This document shows, one piece after another, positions 1 through 9,394 of a DNA stretch of 64,000 nucleotides. Position numbers and translations under genes: made by a program. Source of the stretch: Pseudonocardia sp. EC080619-01 (GTDB taxonomy: Bacteria; Actinomycetota; Actinomycetes; Mycobacteriales; Pseudonocardiaceae); assembly GCF_001420995.1 (NCBI RefSeq), contig NZ_CP012184.1, forward strand, positions 3,766,501 through 3,830,500, written 5' to 3'. The stretch's first letter is position 1. Each line of letters starts with the position of its first letter. A model generated the notes under the pieces. That model searched no databases and was not told where the DNA came from. It saw only the letters and a list, made by a program, of their open reading frames with translations.

Positions 1-303
<303 letters not shown>

Positions 304-314
304 GGCGTACGACC

Positions 315-358
315 GACGACGCGCGGGTCCCGGGAACTCCGGGGGCCCGCGCGTCGTC
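315..358 (+). terminator. Intrinsic terminator-like hairpin after sucD
   Basis: A perfect 13-bp stem pairs 315-327 with 346-358, with a further CCCGG/CCGGG pairing inside the loop. It begins 12 nt after the sucD stop. There is no T-tract, which is usual for high-GC actinomycete terminators. Confidence 0.8.
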
Positions 359-456
359 GTGTGTACGGCGCCCGTCGGGCGTCACCCGGCCGTGGAGCGG
401 AATCGACTAGCGTGCGGCCCGGAGTCCTGTCACCGACGCCCGCGGGAGTAGTCGTC

Positions 457-1875
457 ATGTCCAGTAACCAGCCGCCCTCCCCCGGGGCCGGCCCCGACGA
501 CGCGGTGACCCCACCTGCGGGCACGGTGCGGCTCGCCGTGCTGGGCGGCGCGGCCGCCGCGCTGCTCGTCCTGGTCACGGCCTTCTTCGGGCTCCCCCCG
601 GCCGCCGCCTACGCGCTCGCCATGGTCGTGGCGGGCGGGATCGCGGGTGGGCTGTCGCTGCTGCCCGGGACGGGCCGGGTGCTCGTCGCCGGGACCGTGC
701 TGTCCGGGACCGGGTTCCTGACGCTGCTGTTCCTGTTCACCGCCAGCGGCAGCCCGGTCGCGGCCGGGGCCGTCGGGTGGGTGGCCGTGGCGTTCGCGCT
801 GCTGTCGGTCGCCGGCCTGTTCTACGGCCAGCTGCTGCTCTCCGGTGTCCTCGCCGCCCCCGCCCCGCGCGCGGCGCGGCCGGCGCACGCGCCGTCGAAC
901 GAGCCGCCGTGGGCGACGCCCGGCCTGCCCCAGCAGCCCGGTCACGGCCGCCCCGGGCAGGCGGGCGGGTACGACGCGTACGGCCCCGGCCGGGGCGGAC
1001 ACCCGGGAGCCCACGAGGGCCCGGGTCAGTACGCCCAGCAGCCGGGTCACTACGGCGCCCAACACGGTCAGTACGCCGCCGAGCCGGGTCAGTACGGCGG
1101 CCAGCCGGGTCAGTACGGCGGCCAGCCGGGTCAGTACGGGATCCAGCCCGGGCAGTTCACCCAGCAGCCCGGTCAGTATGGCGCGCAGGCCGGTCAGCCC
1201 GGTGCCCAGCCCGGCGCTCCGGCGGGTCAGTACGGCATCCCGGCGGCGGACCAGTACGGCGGTCAGCCCGGTCAGTACGGCCAGCAGCCCGGTCAGTACG
1301 GCGAGCCCGGTCAGTACGGGCAGCAGCCGCAGGGGGCCGGGCAGGCCGTCCCGGGGTCGTACGCGCCGTCCACGGCCGCCTCGGGCGGGGCGTTCTCCGG
1401 GGTCGCCTACGGCGAGCGCGCGGCCGACCCCGGGCGCGGCCACGGCGGCGGCGCCGTCCCCGCCGTGCCCGGTCAGCAGGCTGCAGGTGCCGACGCACCG
1501 GGTGCCCCGGGGCAGGGTGGCCCCGCCGGGCCGGCGGAGTTCGGGCAGCAGGGCCCCGCCGAGCAGCCGGCTCAGGGTGCGGCGCAGCACACCCCCGACG
1601 AGGTCGCCGGGCAGCACCTTCCCGGCGAGCCCGCGGTCGGGCAGACCGCGCATGGCGTCCCGGGTGCCGGGCAGAACGGGCCCGGTGGCCAGGCCGTGGA
1701 CCCGAACGCTCCGGGCGTGCCGGCAGCCGGGGCCCGCGGGCAGTCCGGGACGCCGGAGCAGCAGGCGTCCGGGGAGCAGTCGCCGGGGCACGACCCGGCC
1801 CGGCAGACCCCGGTGACCGACGACGACGCCACCCGGGCCTTCCGTGCGGGTGGCGGCCGGCCGCCGTCGTCCTGA
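457..1875 (+). CDS. DUF5336-like four-helix membrane protein with long Gln/Gly/Tyr/Pro-rich tail
   Basis: About 472 residues from an ATG preceded by CGGGAG at 442-447; in-frame codons upstream reach back to 361 but overlap the sucD terminator. Residues 1-23 are a Pro-rich cytoplasmic leader. Four hydrophobic segments follow at roughly 24-44, 49-68, 75-95 and 103-133. Residues ~140-472 are low complexity, built from units such as GQYGGQP, QQPGQYG and EPGQYGQQ in the first part and Gly/Gln/Ala/Pro-rich sequence after. The architecture and the position between sucD and a PerM-like gene match the mycobacterial 34-kDa antigen family (Rv0954, DUF5336), an envelope protein of unsettled function. The family call rests on topology plus synteny; the tail probably is disordered. 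Confidence 0.75.
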   Translation: MSSNQPPSPGAGPDDAVTPPAGTVRLAVLGGAAAALLVLVTAFFGLPPAAAYALAMVVAGGIAGGLSLLPGTGRVLVAGTVLSGTGFLTLLFLFTASGSPVAAGAVGWVAVAFALLSVAGLFYGQLLLSGVLAAPAPRAARPAHAPSNEPPWATPGLPQQPGHGRPGQAGGYDAYGPGRGGHPGAHEGPGQYAQQPGHYGAQHGQYAAEPGQYGGQPGQYGGQPGQYGIQPGQFTQQPGQYGAQAGQPGAQPGAPAGQYGIPAADQYGGQPGQYGQQPGQYGEPGQYGQQPQGAGQAVPGSYAPSTAASGGAFSGVAYGERAADPGRGHGGGAVPAVPGQQAAGADAPGAPGQGGPAGPAEFGQQGPAEQPAQGAAQHTPDEVAGQHLPGEPAVGQTAHGVPGAGQNGPGGQAVDPNAPGVPAAGARGQSGTPEQQASGEQSPGHDPARQTPVTDDDATRAFRAGGGRPPSS

Positions 1876-2066
1876 CTCCGGTCGTCCAGGGCGCCGGTCG
1901 TCACGGCCCGGTGGTCGTGACGCCGGGTGCCCGGCCCCGCCGGTCGTGACCCGCGTCGGCCCTGTCCGGTCGTCCGCGTCAAGCTGGGACCCGGGCGGTC
2001 CCGTGGGGCCGGGCACGTGCGGCGTGCCTGCCGCCGCGGGCGCCCCGGCGCTGCGACCCTGACCGG

Positions 2067-3815
2067 GTGAGCACCCCGCCCCGCCCCGCCCGCGGCCGTC
2101 CCGCGTCCCGCTCCCGGCCGTCCGGTCCCGGCGCGTCCCGGTCCCGGGACGACGCGGCCGCGCGCGACGGCCGGGGCGGCGTCGCCGAGCGGGAACGGCC
2201 CCGTGCCACGACCCGGCGGCCCGCACCGGACCGGCGCCCGGGCGACGGCAACGGCCTCGACCGCCTGCGGATCCTGCTCGCGTCGACGATGGGCGCGGTG
2301 CTGGCCGGCTACACGCTGCTGGTGCCGGTCGCGGCGCTGATCGCCGGCACCGGCGGTGTGCCGGTGACGGCCGACGCCGCGCTGGCCACCGCCGTCCCGA
2401 TGTGGCTGGCCGCGCACCAGATCCCGATCGCACTCGACGGCCGCCCGCTCGGGGTGCTGCCGCTGCTGCCGACCCTCGTGATCGTGGCCGTCGTCGCGTG
2501 GTTCTCCCGCTGGGCGGTCCGGCGGCTGGGTGGCCGGGTCCGGCACGACGCGGGCGCCGTCGTCGCCGCGCAGGCGGGCGCGGCGGCCGCGGTCGCCGTC
2601 CTGGCGGGTGCGCTGCTGCCCAAGGAGATGGCGGTGACCGCACCGTGGGCCTCCCTCCTCGGCGCCGGCCTGATCGGTGGCGCCGCGGCCGGTGCGGGCG
2701 TCGTCCACGCCTGCGGGATGCCCGCCGCGTGGAAGCGGGTGCTCGCGGGGTGGCCCGGAGCCGCGCTCGCCGGGGTCCGGGTCGCCGCGACCTCCCTGCT
2801 GCTGACCGGCGCGCTCGTGCTGACGGGGGCGCTGCTGCTCACCGCGACCGCCGTGAGCGACGCCGCTGCCCGTCTCGGACCGGGCATCGGAGCGGGCTTC
2901 GGCGTCCTGGTGCTCGCCGTGGGGTATCTGCCGAACGCGCTGGTCGGGGCGGTGTCCTGGATGCTCGGCGCGGGTGTCTCGGTCGGGGTCGCGACGTCCG
3001 GTCCGCTGCTCGCGGAGCCCGGGCCGCTCCCGGCGTTCCCGCTCACGGCCCTGCTGCCGGTGACGACGGTGCCGCCCGCCGCGCCCCTGGTCCTGCTGCT
3101 CCCGGTCCTCGCCGGTGTGCTGACCGGGCTCGCCTGCCGCCGCGCGCTGGCGGACGGCGCCCCGATGGCGGAGCGGGCGGTGGCCCCGGCGACGGCGGCG
3201 GTCGTCGTCGCGACCGGGGCCGGAGCGCTGGCCACGGTGGCCGGCGGGCCCCTCGCCGGCGGGCCCTACGACCCGGTGTCGTTCCACCCCGGGGCGGTGC
3301 TCGGCGCCGTGCTGCTGCTGGTGGGGCTGCCCGCGCTGCTGACCTGCGCCGGACCCGAGCTGGCCCGGCACGTGCCGATGGGCGGTCCCGCCGGTGGGCG
3401 GGCCGGCCGGGCCCCGGGCACGGGGTCGCGGGCGGTGCGGCGCGAACGGTCGTCGACGGTCGCCGATCTCGTCGAGGGGCGCCGCCGGTCCGGCGCGAGC
3501 AGCCGCTCCGGCGGGAGCGGGGGACGGGACGGGCGCGTCCGGCGGGAGGGTCGCCGCGATCCCGCCGGGGCCGTGGGCGACGGGGCGGCGCGGGTCGGGG
3601 ACGCTCCGCACGACGACCCCGATCACGACCACCCCGATCACGACCACCCCGATCACGAGGGCCCCGGTGATCCCGGCACCGCCGACCACGACGGCCCTGC
3701 CGACCACGCCGACCACGACGGCCCCGACCACGACGACCCCGGCCACGACCCCGGCCCCGATCGGGACGGCCCCCGGCGGGGCTCCCGCGGCGACGACCGG
3801 GACCCCACCGGCTGA
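2067..3815 (+). CDS. PerM/DUF6350-like multi-pass membrane protein with Asp/His-rich C-terminal tail
   Basis: 582 residues from GTG. Residues 1-72 are Arg/Pro/Ser-rich and probably disordered. A polytopic region of about eight or nine hydrophobic helices runs from ~73 (beginning LDRLRILLASTMGAV) to ~435. The last ~110 residues are charged and end in a series of Asp-His units such as DPDHDHPDHDHPDHEGP. Synteny with mycobacterial Rv0955 (PerM, a cell-division membrane protein that supports FtsB in M. tuberculosis), between the DUF5336 gene and purN, supports the assignment. The Asp/His tail is not something I associate with the family and is encoded partly by a tandem DNA repeat. Membrane location is clear; a division role is inferred from the family. 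Confidence 0.75.
   Translation: MSTPPRPARGRPASRSRPSGPGASRSRDDAAARDGRGGVAERERPRATTRRPAPDRRPGDGNGLDRLRILLASTMGAVLAGYTLLVPVAALIAGTGGVPVTADAALATAVPMWLAAHQIPIALDGRPLGVLPLLPTLVIVAVVAWFSRWAVRRLGGRVRHDAGAVVAAQAGAAAAVAVLAGALLPKEMAVTAPWASLLGAGLIGGAAAGAGVVHACGMPAAWKRVLAGWPGAALAGVRVAATSLLLTGALVLTGALLLTATAVSDAAARLGPGIGAGFGVLVLAVGYLPNALVGAVSWMLGAGVSVGVATSGPLLAEPGPLPAFPLTALLPVTTVPPAAPLVLLLPVLAGVLTGLACRRALADGAPMAERAVAPATAAVVVATGAGALATVAGGPLAGGPYDPVSFHPGAVLGAVLLLVGLPALLTCAGPELARHVPMGGPAGGRAGRAPGTGSRAVRRERSSTVADLVEGRRRSGASSRSGGSGGRDGRVRREGRRDPAGAVGDGAARVGDAPHDDPDHDHPDHDHPDHEGPGDPGTADHDGPADHADHDGPDHDDPGHDPGPDRDGPRRGSRGDDRDPTG
3617..3661 (+). repeat. Three tandem 15-bp units encoding the Asp/His tail of the PerM-like protein
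   Basis: The unit CCCCGATCACGACCA occurs at 3617-3631 and 3632-3646, with a third slightly diverged copy at 3647-3661. In frame it encodes repeating Pro-Asp-His-Asp-His. Related, more degenerate GAC/CAC-rich units continue to about 3760. Confidence 0.85.
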
Positions 3816-4005
3816 GCACCGGGCCGGGAGGGTGACAGCCATCCCGCCTCGGCCCGGACCGGGCCCGGCGACGATCCGGCCGACGGTGACGGGGCCTGCG
3901 CGGAGCGTTCCCCGGAGCAGGGGGACGCCGGGCGGGGTGCCCCGCGCGTCTACGCTGGTCACCGGCCGCCACCGCGGCCGCAGCGACGGCGTCGGAGGGA
4001 CAGCG

Positions 4006-4620
4006 GTGCACGCCCAGGAACAGGCCGGACCGTTCCGCGTCGTCGTACTCGTCTCCGGGGCCGGCACGTTGCTGCAGGCCCTGCTCGATGCGTCGCCCGC
4101 CGGCCCGTCCGGCTACCGGGTCGTGGCCGTCGGCGCCGACCGGCCCGGCGCGGCCGGACTGGACCGCGCCCGGGAGGCCGCGCTGCCGACGTTCGTCGAG
4201 CGGGTCGCCGACCATCCCGACCGGGACGCCTGGAACGCCGCCCTCGCCGCTGCCGTCGTCGCGCACCGGCCGGACGTCGTCGTCGGGGCGGGCTTCATGA
4301 AGCTGGTCGCACCGGCCTTCCTGGACGCGATCGGATGCCCGATGCTGAACACGCACCCGGCCCTGCTGCCGGCGTTCCCCGGTGCGCACGCCGTGCGTGA
4401 CGCGCTGGCCGCCGGTGTCCGGACCACCGGAGCGACCGTGCACGAGGTCGACGCCGGGCTGGACACGGGGCCGGTGCTCGCGCAGGTGGAGGTGCCCGTC
4501 CTCCCGACCGACGACGAGACCGTCCTGCACGAGCGGATCAAGACCGAGGAACGACGGCTGCTGGTCGAGACGGTGCTGCGTCTCGCCGCGGCCGGGAGAA
4601 CGCACGAGGTGAGTCAGTGA
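4006..4620 (+). CDS. purN: Phosphoribosylglycinamide formyltransferase
   Basis: 204 residues from GTG 4006, with GGAGGGA at 3994-4000 as ribosome-binding site; the open frame extends far upstream but only this start gives the family length. The N-terminal Rossmann segment [18 protein letters not shown] binds GAR. The catalytic region has [12 protein letters not shown], then [17 protein letters not shown] (the N, H and following residues of the formyl-transfer site), and [16 protein letters not shown] with the catalytic Asp. It transfers a formyl group from 10-formyl-THF to GAR, the third step of de novo purine synthesis, in the cytosol. It overlaps purH by 4 bp (GTGA), so the two are translationally coupled; folD downstream in the window makes the folate donor. 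Confidence 0.96.
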   Translation: MHAQEQAGPFRVVVLVSGAGTLLQALLDASPAGPSGYRVVAVGADRPGAAGLDRAREAALPTFVERVADHPDRDAWNAALAAAVVAHRPDVVVGAGFMKLVAPAFLDAIGCPMLNTHPALLPAFPGAHAVRDALAAGVRTTGATVHEVDAGLDTGPVLAQVEVPVLPTDDETVLHERIKTEERRLLVETVLRLAAAGRTHEVSQ

Positions 4621-6179
4621 GTGAGCGCAGGCCGGTCCGCCGGGCCCTGATCAGCGTCTACGACAAGGCCGGGCTGCTGGACCTGGCGACCGGGCTGCAC
4701 GCGGCCGGTGTGGAGATCGTCTCGACGGGATCCACCGCGCAGCGGATCGCCGACGCGGGGGTCCCCGTGACGCCCGTCGAGGAGGTCACCGGTTTCCCCG
4801 AGTGCTTCGACGGCCGGGTGAAGACCCTGCACCCCCGGGTGCACGCGGGGCTGCTCGCGGACACCCGCAAGGACGAGCACGTCGTGCAGCTCGAGCAGCT
4901 GAACATCGCGCCGTTCGACCTGCTGGTGTCGAACCTCTACCCGTTCCGGGAGACCGTCGCGTCCGGCGCGAGCCGCGACGAGGCCGTCGAGCAGATCGAC
5001 ATCGGTGGCCCGGCGATGGTGCGGGCCTCGGCGAAGAACCACGAGAGCGTCGCCGTGGTCGTCGAGCCGTCCCGCTACGAGTGGGTGCTGGAGCAGGTCG
5101 CCGCCGGCGGGTTCGTCGTCGCCGACCGGCGCCGGCTGGCCGCGGACGCGTTCCGGCACACCGCCGCGTACGACGTCTCGGTCGCCACCTGGATGGGCGA
5201 GCAGTTCCCGGCGGGCGACGGGACCGAGGCGACGCCGGAGTGGTTCGGCGCCACCTGGACCCGCGAGCGGGCGCTGCGCTACGGCGAGAACCCGCACCAG
5301 GCCGCCGCGCTGTACGCCGACGGCGGCGCCACCGGCCTCGCCGGTGCCGAGCAGCTGCACGGCAAGGAGATGTCCTACAACAACTACGTCGACGCCGACG
5401 CCGCCTGGCGGGCCGCGCACGACCACGGCGACCGGCCGACGGTCGCGGTGATCAAGCACGCGAACCCGTGCGGGATCGCGGTCGGCGCGGACGTCGCCGA
5501 GGCGCACCGCAAGGCGCACGCCACCGATCCGGTGTCCGCGTTCGGCGGTGTCGTGGCGGTCAACGGCGAGGTGTCGGTCGCGATGGCCGAGCAGGTCGCG
5601 GAGATCTTCACCGAGGTCGTCGTGGCCCCGTCCTACGCCGACGGTGCGCTGGAGGTCCTGCAGCGCAAGAAGAACGTCCGGCTGCTCCGCATCCCGGGCG
5701 AGGTCGCCCGTGGCGGCACCGAGCTGCGGCCGATCTCCGGCGGGGTCCTCGTCCAGCAGCGCGACCTGGTCGACGCCGCCGGCGACGACCCGGCCGCCTG
5801 GAAGCTCGTCACCGGCGACCCGGCGTCCCCGGAGCTCCTCGCCGACCTGGCGTTCGCCTGGCGGGCCTGCCGCGCGGTGAAGTCGAACGCGATCCTGCTC
5901 GCGCACGACGGCGCCGCGGTCGGCGTCGGCATGGGCCAGGTCAACCGGGTGGACGCCGCGAAGCTGGCGGTCGAGCGGGCCGGTGACCGGGTGCGTGGTG
6001 CGGTCGTGGCGTCGGACGCGTTCTTCCCGTTCCCGGACGGCCTGGAGGTGCTGCTCGACGCCGGTGTCGCGGCCGTCGTGCAGCCGGGTGGTTCGGTGCG
6101 CGACGAGCAGGTCGTGGCCGCGTGTGCGAAGGCGGGCGTCCCGATGTACCTCACGGGGACGCGGCACTTCGCCCACTGA
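4617..6179 (+). CDS. purH: Bifunctional AICAR formyltransferase / IMP cyclohydrolase
   Basis: 520 residues, the usual PurH length. The N-terminal MGS-like IMP cyclohydrolase domain (to ~200) shows [31 protein letters not shown] and [12 protein letters not shown]. The AICAR transformylase domain follows with [28 protein letters not shown], the [11 protein letters not shown] motif containing the catalytic Lys-His pair, and [14 protein letters not shown]. It carries out the last two steps to IMP. The GTG start overlaps the purN TGA, and a strong hairpin follows the stop, so purN-purH form a two-gene unit. Confidence 0.97.
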   Translation: MSERRPVRRALISVYDKAGLLDLATGLHAAGVEIVSTGSTAQRIADAGVPVTPVEEVTGFPECFDGRVKTLHPRVHAGLLADTRKDEHVVQLEQLNIAPFDLLVSNLYPFRETVASGASRDEAVEQIDIGGPAMVRASAKNHESVAVVVEPSRYEWVLEQVAAGGFVVADRRRLAADAFRHTAAYDVSVATWMGEQFPAGDGTEATPEWFGATWTRERALRYGENPHQAAALYADGGATGLAGAEQLHGKEMSYNNYVDADAAWRAAHDHGDRPTVAVIKHANPCGIAVGADVAEAHRKAHATDPVSAFGGVVAVNGEVSVAMAEQVAEIFTEVVVAPSYADGALEVLQRKKNVRLLRIPGEVARGGTELRPISGGVLVQQRDLVDAAGDDPAAWKLVTGDPASPELLADLAFAWRACRAVKSNAILLAHDGAAVGVGMGQVNRVDAAKLAVERAGDRVRGAVVASDAFFPFPDGLEVLLDAGVAAVVQPGGSVRDEQVVAACAKAGVPMYLTGTRHFAH

Positions 6180-6194
6180 TCCCCGGCACGTCCC

Positions 6195-6231
6195 GGACGG
6201 CCCGGACCGCCTCGCGCGGTCCGGGCCGTCC
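6195..6231 (+). terminator. Strong hairpin terminator after purH
   Basis: A perfect 16-bp stem (6195-6210 with 6216-6231) closes a 5-nt loop 15 nt after the purH stop; the downstream sequence CTGTGTCTG is only mildly T-rich. Confidence 0.85.
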
Positions 6232-6260
6232 TGTGTCTGCTCCCAGATCTGCGGACCCGT

Positions 6261-6317
6261 CGAGATGCAGCTCAGCGCGCTCATCCGCTCCCCACGGCGA
6301 CGCTGAGCTGCATCTCG
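6261..6317. repeat. Perfect 17-bp inverted repeat with 23-nt spacer
   Basis: CGAGATGCAGCTCAGCG at 6261-6277 is exactly reverse-complemented at 6301-6317. It is less GC-rich than its surroundings and separate from the purH terminator (6195-6231). It could be a second terminator, a protein-binding dyad, or a copy of a dispersed palindromic element; the sequence alone does not decide. Confidence 0.85.
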
Positions 6318-6449
6318 GCGGGGGCACCTCGGTGGTGGCTCTCGCGGCGAGGGTGCGCGGCCCGGAACTGTCGGGGGTGCGTGCGACGGTGCTTCGCGCC
6401 GGTCCACGGATCCCCCGACCGGGGGCTGCGGCAGGGCCGGCACAGGCCC

Positions 6450-6471
6450 TATGATTCGAACGTCAGTTCGA
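6450..6471 (+). promoter_or_regulatory. LexA (SOS) box and -10 element upstream of imuA'
   Basis: TCGAAC-GTCA-GTTCGA at 6456-6471 is a perfect match to the mycobacterial-type LexA box TCGAAC-N4-GTTCGA. A -10-like TATGAT lies directly upstream at 6450-6455, so bound LexA would cover the transcription start. A second perfect box lies before dnaE2. Confidence 0.93.
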
Positions 6472-6553
6472 GTACGCACCACCTTCCCCGTGGTGCGCCG
6501 GGCAGGTTCCGACCGGTCGGCAGGCCGGTCGCGGTGCGACGGGGGAGGTCCGT

Positions 6554-7729
6554 GTGGGCAGGGCTGCGCCGAGCGGGACGGTCTCGGACGAGAGGGTCAC
6601 GGTCGTCGGGGGAGCGGCGGCGGTGGGCCGGGTGATCGGATCCGCGCCGGACGGTGCGGGGGAACCGGGCGGGGGCCCGGAACCCCGGTACCGCCCGGAG
6701 ACCGGGGAGCCGCATCCCGGTCCGGAGGAGGCGGCCGGGCCGGTGATCGGGGCCGGTGTGCGGAGCGCGGGGACGGACGGGGAGCCCGTCCCCGCGGGCC
6801 GTGCCGGTTCCGGGGCCGGACCGCGGGCCGGGCTCGCCGGGTCCCGTGACCCCGGGAGCGGGCGGGAGCCGCTCCACGGGGCACGGGGCCCGGTCGGGGG
6901 GCCGGTGTCGGACCGGCTCGCCCGGGCCCGGCAGGTGCTGCACCGGGTGGAGACCCGGGCCGACGTCGAGCGGTCCCGTCCGGTTGCCCGTCCCGGGTGC
7001 GGGGCGACGGCGGCCGACGCGGGCCCCGCGCGCACCACCGGTACGGCCGATCCCGACGACGCCGTGCTGCTCCCGGTCCCCGGCCCGCTGGCCGGGTTGC
7101 TGCCGGCGGGCGGCCTGCGCCGGGGGTCCACGGTCGCGGTGGGAGCGGGCGCCGGCGCGGGGTCGTTGCTGTTCGCGCTGCTCGCCGCTGCGTCCGCGGA
7201 GGGATGCTGGGCGGGTGTCGTCGGGCGTCCCGGGCTGGGGGCGGCGGCCGCGGCCGAGGCGGGCGTGCGGCTGGACCGGCTCGCGCTGGTCCCGGATCCC
7301 GGTGCCGACCTGGTCGGGGTCACCGCGGCCCTGCTCGACGGGCTGGACCTGGTCGTGGTGGCGGGTCCGGAGCGGGCCGGGCTCCGTGCCGGTGACCGGC
7401 AACGTCTGACGGCGCGGGCCCGGCAGCGCGGGGCGGTGCTGCTGGCGCTGGGGTCCTGGCCCGGGGCGGACCTGCGGCTGCACTGCGAACGTCCACGCTG
7501 GGAGGGCGTGGGCCGCGGGGAGGGCCGGTTGCGGTACCGCCGGATCGAGGTGCGGGCGTCCGGGCGCGGGATCGGGCCCGCGGGCCGGGGCGCCGAGGTG
7601 CTGCTGCCGGGGCCGGGCGGGGCGGTACTCGCCGCCCCGGAGCAAGTGCCGGCCGGGAGCCGGCCGACGCCCGTCGCCGCCCCCGGGCAGGTGCTCCCCG
7701 GCCGGCCGGTCGTACAGGTGGCCGGATGA
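6554..7729 (+). CDS. imuA': ImuA' SOS mutasome accessory protein
   Basis: 391 residues from GTG, preceded by GGGGGAGG at 6541-6548. Residues 1-110 are Gly/Pro/Arg-rich and poorly conserved. From ~116 (VSDRLARARQVLHRVE) the protein resembles the actinobacterial ImuA' family: a RecA-like core with a degenerate nucleotide loop (GLRRGSTVAVGAGAGAGSLLFALL, lacking a proper GKT Walker A) and a Walker-B-like hydrophobic strand GLDLVVVAGPERAG. ImuA' works with ImuB and DnaE2 in damage-induced mutagenic translesion synthesis. It overlaps imuB by 4 bp (ATGA) and sits behind a LexA box, which strengthens a call the divergent sequence alone would leave moderate. Confidence 0.85.
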   Translation: MGRAAPSGTVSDERVTVVGGAAAVGRVIGSAPDGAGEPGGGPEPRYRPETGEPHPGPEEAAGPVIGAGVRSAGTDGEPVPAGRAGSGAGPRAGLAGSRDPGSGREPLHGARGPVGGPVSDRLARARQVLHRVETRADVERSRPVARPGCGATAADAGPARTTGTADPDDAVLLPVPGPLAGLLPAGGLRRGSTVAVGAGAGAGSLLFALLAAASAEGCWAGVVGRPGLGAAAAAEAGVRLDRLALVPDPGADLVGVTAALLDGLDLVVVAGPERAGLRAGDRQRLTARARQRGAVLLALGSWPGADLRLHCERPRWEGVGRGEGRLRYRRIEVRASGRGIGPAGRGAEVLLPGPGGAVLAAPEQVPAGSRPTPVAAPGQVLPGRPVVQVAG

Positions 7730-9372
7730 GCGCGGCGGGCAGCGCGGCGGACGTCGCCGACCCGGCCGCCCGGGGGCCGGGCGGTGCGGGGGCGCGGGTG
7801 CCGGACCCGCGGGTGCTGGCGGTCTGGTCCCCGGACTGGCCGGTCACCGCGGCGGCCCGGGCCGCCCACGTCCCGGCGCACCGCCCTGCGGCGGTGTTCC
7901 ACGCCAACCGGGTGCTGGCCTGTTCGGCCATCGCCCGCAGGCACGGGGTGCGCCGGGGGCTGCGACGGCGCGAGGCGCAGGCCCGGTGTCCCGACCTGGC
8001 GGTGCTCGCACCGGACCCGGGGCGGGACGCCCGGCTGTTCGAGCCGGTCGCGGCCGCGGTCGAGGGGCTCGCGCCGGGTGTGGAGGTCGTCCGTCCCGGG
8101 TTGCTCGTGCTGCCCGCCCGCGGCCCGGTCGGCTGGTTCGGCGGGGAGCGGGAGGCGATCGAGCGGCTGATCGACCAGGTCGCCCTGCACGCCGCGACGG
8201 AGTGCCAGATCGGTGTCGCCGACGGCATGTTCGCCGCCGAGCTCGCCGCCCGCCGGGGGCGCGGGGTGCCGTCCGGCCGGTCGGCGGAGTTCCTCGCACC
8301 GCTGGAGGTCGCCGAGCTCGACCGGGACCCGGAGACCGACCGCTCCGCGCTGATCGACCTCCTGCGCAGGCTCGGGCTGCGGTCGCTGGGTGCGTTCGGC
8401 GCGCTGACCGAGGCCGACGTCGCCTCCCGGTTCGGTGCCGACGCGGTGGCGGCGCACCGGCTCGCCCGCGGGCTCGATCCGCGGCCTCCGGTGCGGCGGG
8501 TCCCGCCGGAGGAGCTCGCCGCGGCGATCGAGCTGGATCCGCCGGTGGACCGGGTGGACGCGGCGGCGTTCGCCGCCCGCGGGCTGGCCACCCGGCTGCA
8601 CGAGGCGCTCGCCGGGCACGGCCTGGCCTGCACGCGGCTCGGCGTGCACGCCCGCACCGACAGCGGAGAGGATCTGCTGCGGGTGTGGCGGTGCGCCGAA
8701 CCGCTGACTCCCGCGGGCACCGTCGACCGGGTGCGCTGGCAGCTCGACTCGTGGCTCGGCCGCGGCGGCTCCGGCACCCTGGTCGCCCTGCGCCTCACCC
8801 CGGAGGACACCGTGGTGGCCGGCGCGCTGCAGCGCGGGTTGTGGGGCGACGTCGGTGAGAACGACGAACGCGCCGGTCGCGCGCTGGTCCGGGTGCAGGC
8901 GCTGCTCGGCCCGGAGTCCGTGGTCACCGCGGTCCCGACCGGTGGCCGGGATCCCGGGGAGCGGGTCCGGCTGGTGCCCTGGGGTGAGGAACGGGTCGTC
9001 GAGGCGCCGGCACCCCCGCGGTCGGGGGTGCCGAAGGATCCGCCGGCGTCGTGGCCGGGCCGGTTGCCGGCGCCGTCACCGGCGACGGTCCTGCCGGACC
9101 CGGCGCCGGTCCGGCTGCTCGACGCCGATGGCTCCGAGGTGTCCCTGCCGGCCCCGGACCTGCTCGACGGGGACCCGCACCGGATCTCCGGTGGAGGTGG
9201 TCCGGACCGCGAGATCGCGGGCTGGGCCGGCCCCTGGCCGGTGCACACCCGCTGGTGGGCCCCCGACGCCCCCGGCCCCACGGCCCGGTTGCAGGTCGCG
9301 CTCGCGGACGGCGCGGCGTTGCTGCTCGTCCACCGCGGGACGCGCTGGGAGGTGGCCGGTGTCTACGACTGA
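7726..9372 (+). CDS. imuB: ImuB, catalytically inactive Y-family polymerase of the SOS mutasome
   Basis: 548 residues. Y-family fold segments are visible: PDPRVLAVWSPDWPV where active enzymes have the first catalytic Asp cluster (VDMDAFF), then VFHANRVLACSAIARRHGVRRGLRRREAQARCPDL, and a second site region LLVLPARGPVGWFGG in place of YSIDEAFLD. The metal-binding carboxylates are missing at both sites, as expected for ImuB, which is thought to act as hub linking DnaE2 to the beta clamp. The helix-hairpin region (LIDLLRRLGLRSLGAFGALTEADVASRFG) and little-finger domain follow. Translation is coupled to imuA'; the gene ends 22 bp from the convergent M28 peptidase gene. Confidence 0.9.
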   Translation: MSAAGSAADVADPAARGPGGAGARVPDPRVLAVWSPDWPVTAAARAAHVPAHRPAAVFHANRVLACSAIARRHGVRRGLRRREAQARCPDLAVLAPDPGRDARLFEPVAAAVEGLAPGVEVVRPGLLVLPARGPVGWFGGEREAIERLIDQVALHAATECQIGVADGMFAAELAARRGRGVPSGRSAEFLAPLEVAELDRDPETDRSALIDLLRRLGLRSLGAFGALTEADVASRFGADAVAAHRLARGLDPRPPVRRVPPEELAAAIELDPPVDRVDAAAFAARGLATRLHEALAGHGLACTRLGVHARTDSGEDLLRVWRCAEPLTPAGTVDRVRWQLDSWLGRGGSGTLVALRLTPEDTVVAGALQRGLWGDVGENDERAGRALVRVQALLGPESVVTAVPTGGRDPGERVRLVPWGEERVVEAPAPPRSGVPKDPPASWPGRLPAPSPATVLPDPAPVRLLDADGSEVSLPAPDLLDGDPHRISGGGGPDREIAGWAGPWPVHTRWWAPDAPGPTARLQVALADGAALLLVHRGTRWEVAGVYD

Positions 9373-9394
9373 GACGGCCGGGACGCGGGCCCCG

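Larger units (their letters stand above)
6180..6553. other. Intergenic region purH / imuA': terminator, long inverted repeat, SOS promoter
   Basis: 374 bp with no convincing gene. It holds the purH terminator, a 17-bp perfect inverted repeat (6261-6317), and the promoter with LexA box of the imuA' operon. About 80 bp of leader separate the LexA box from the imuA' start; I see no structured regulatory RNA in it. Confidence 0.7.

Noticed and set aside
430-4067. Overlapping minus-strand open frames across the DUF5336, PerM and purN genes
   Set aside because: Arg/Pro/Gly-only low-complexity translations antisense to supported genes.
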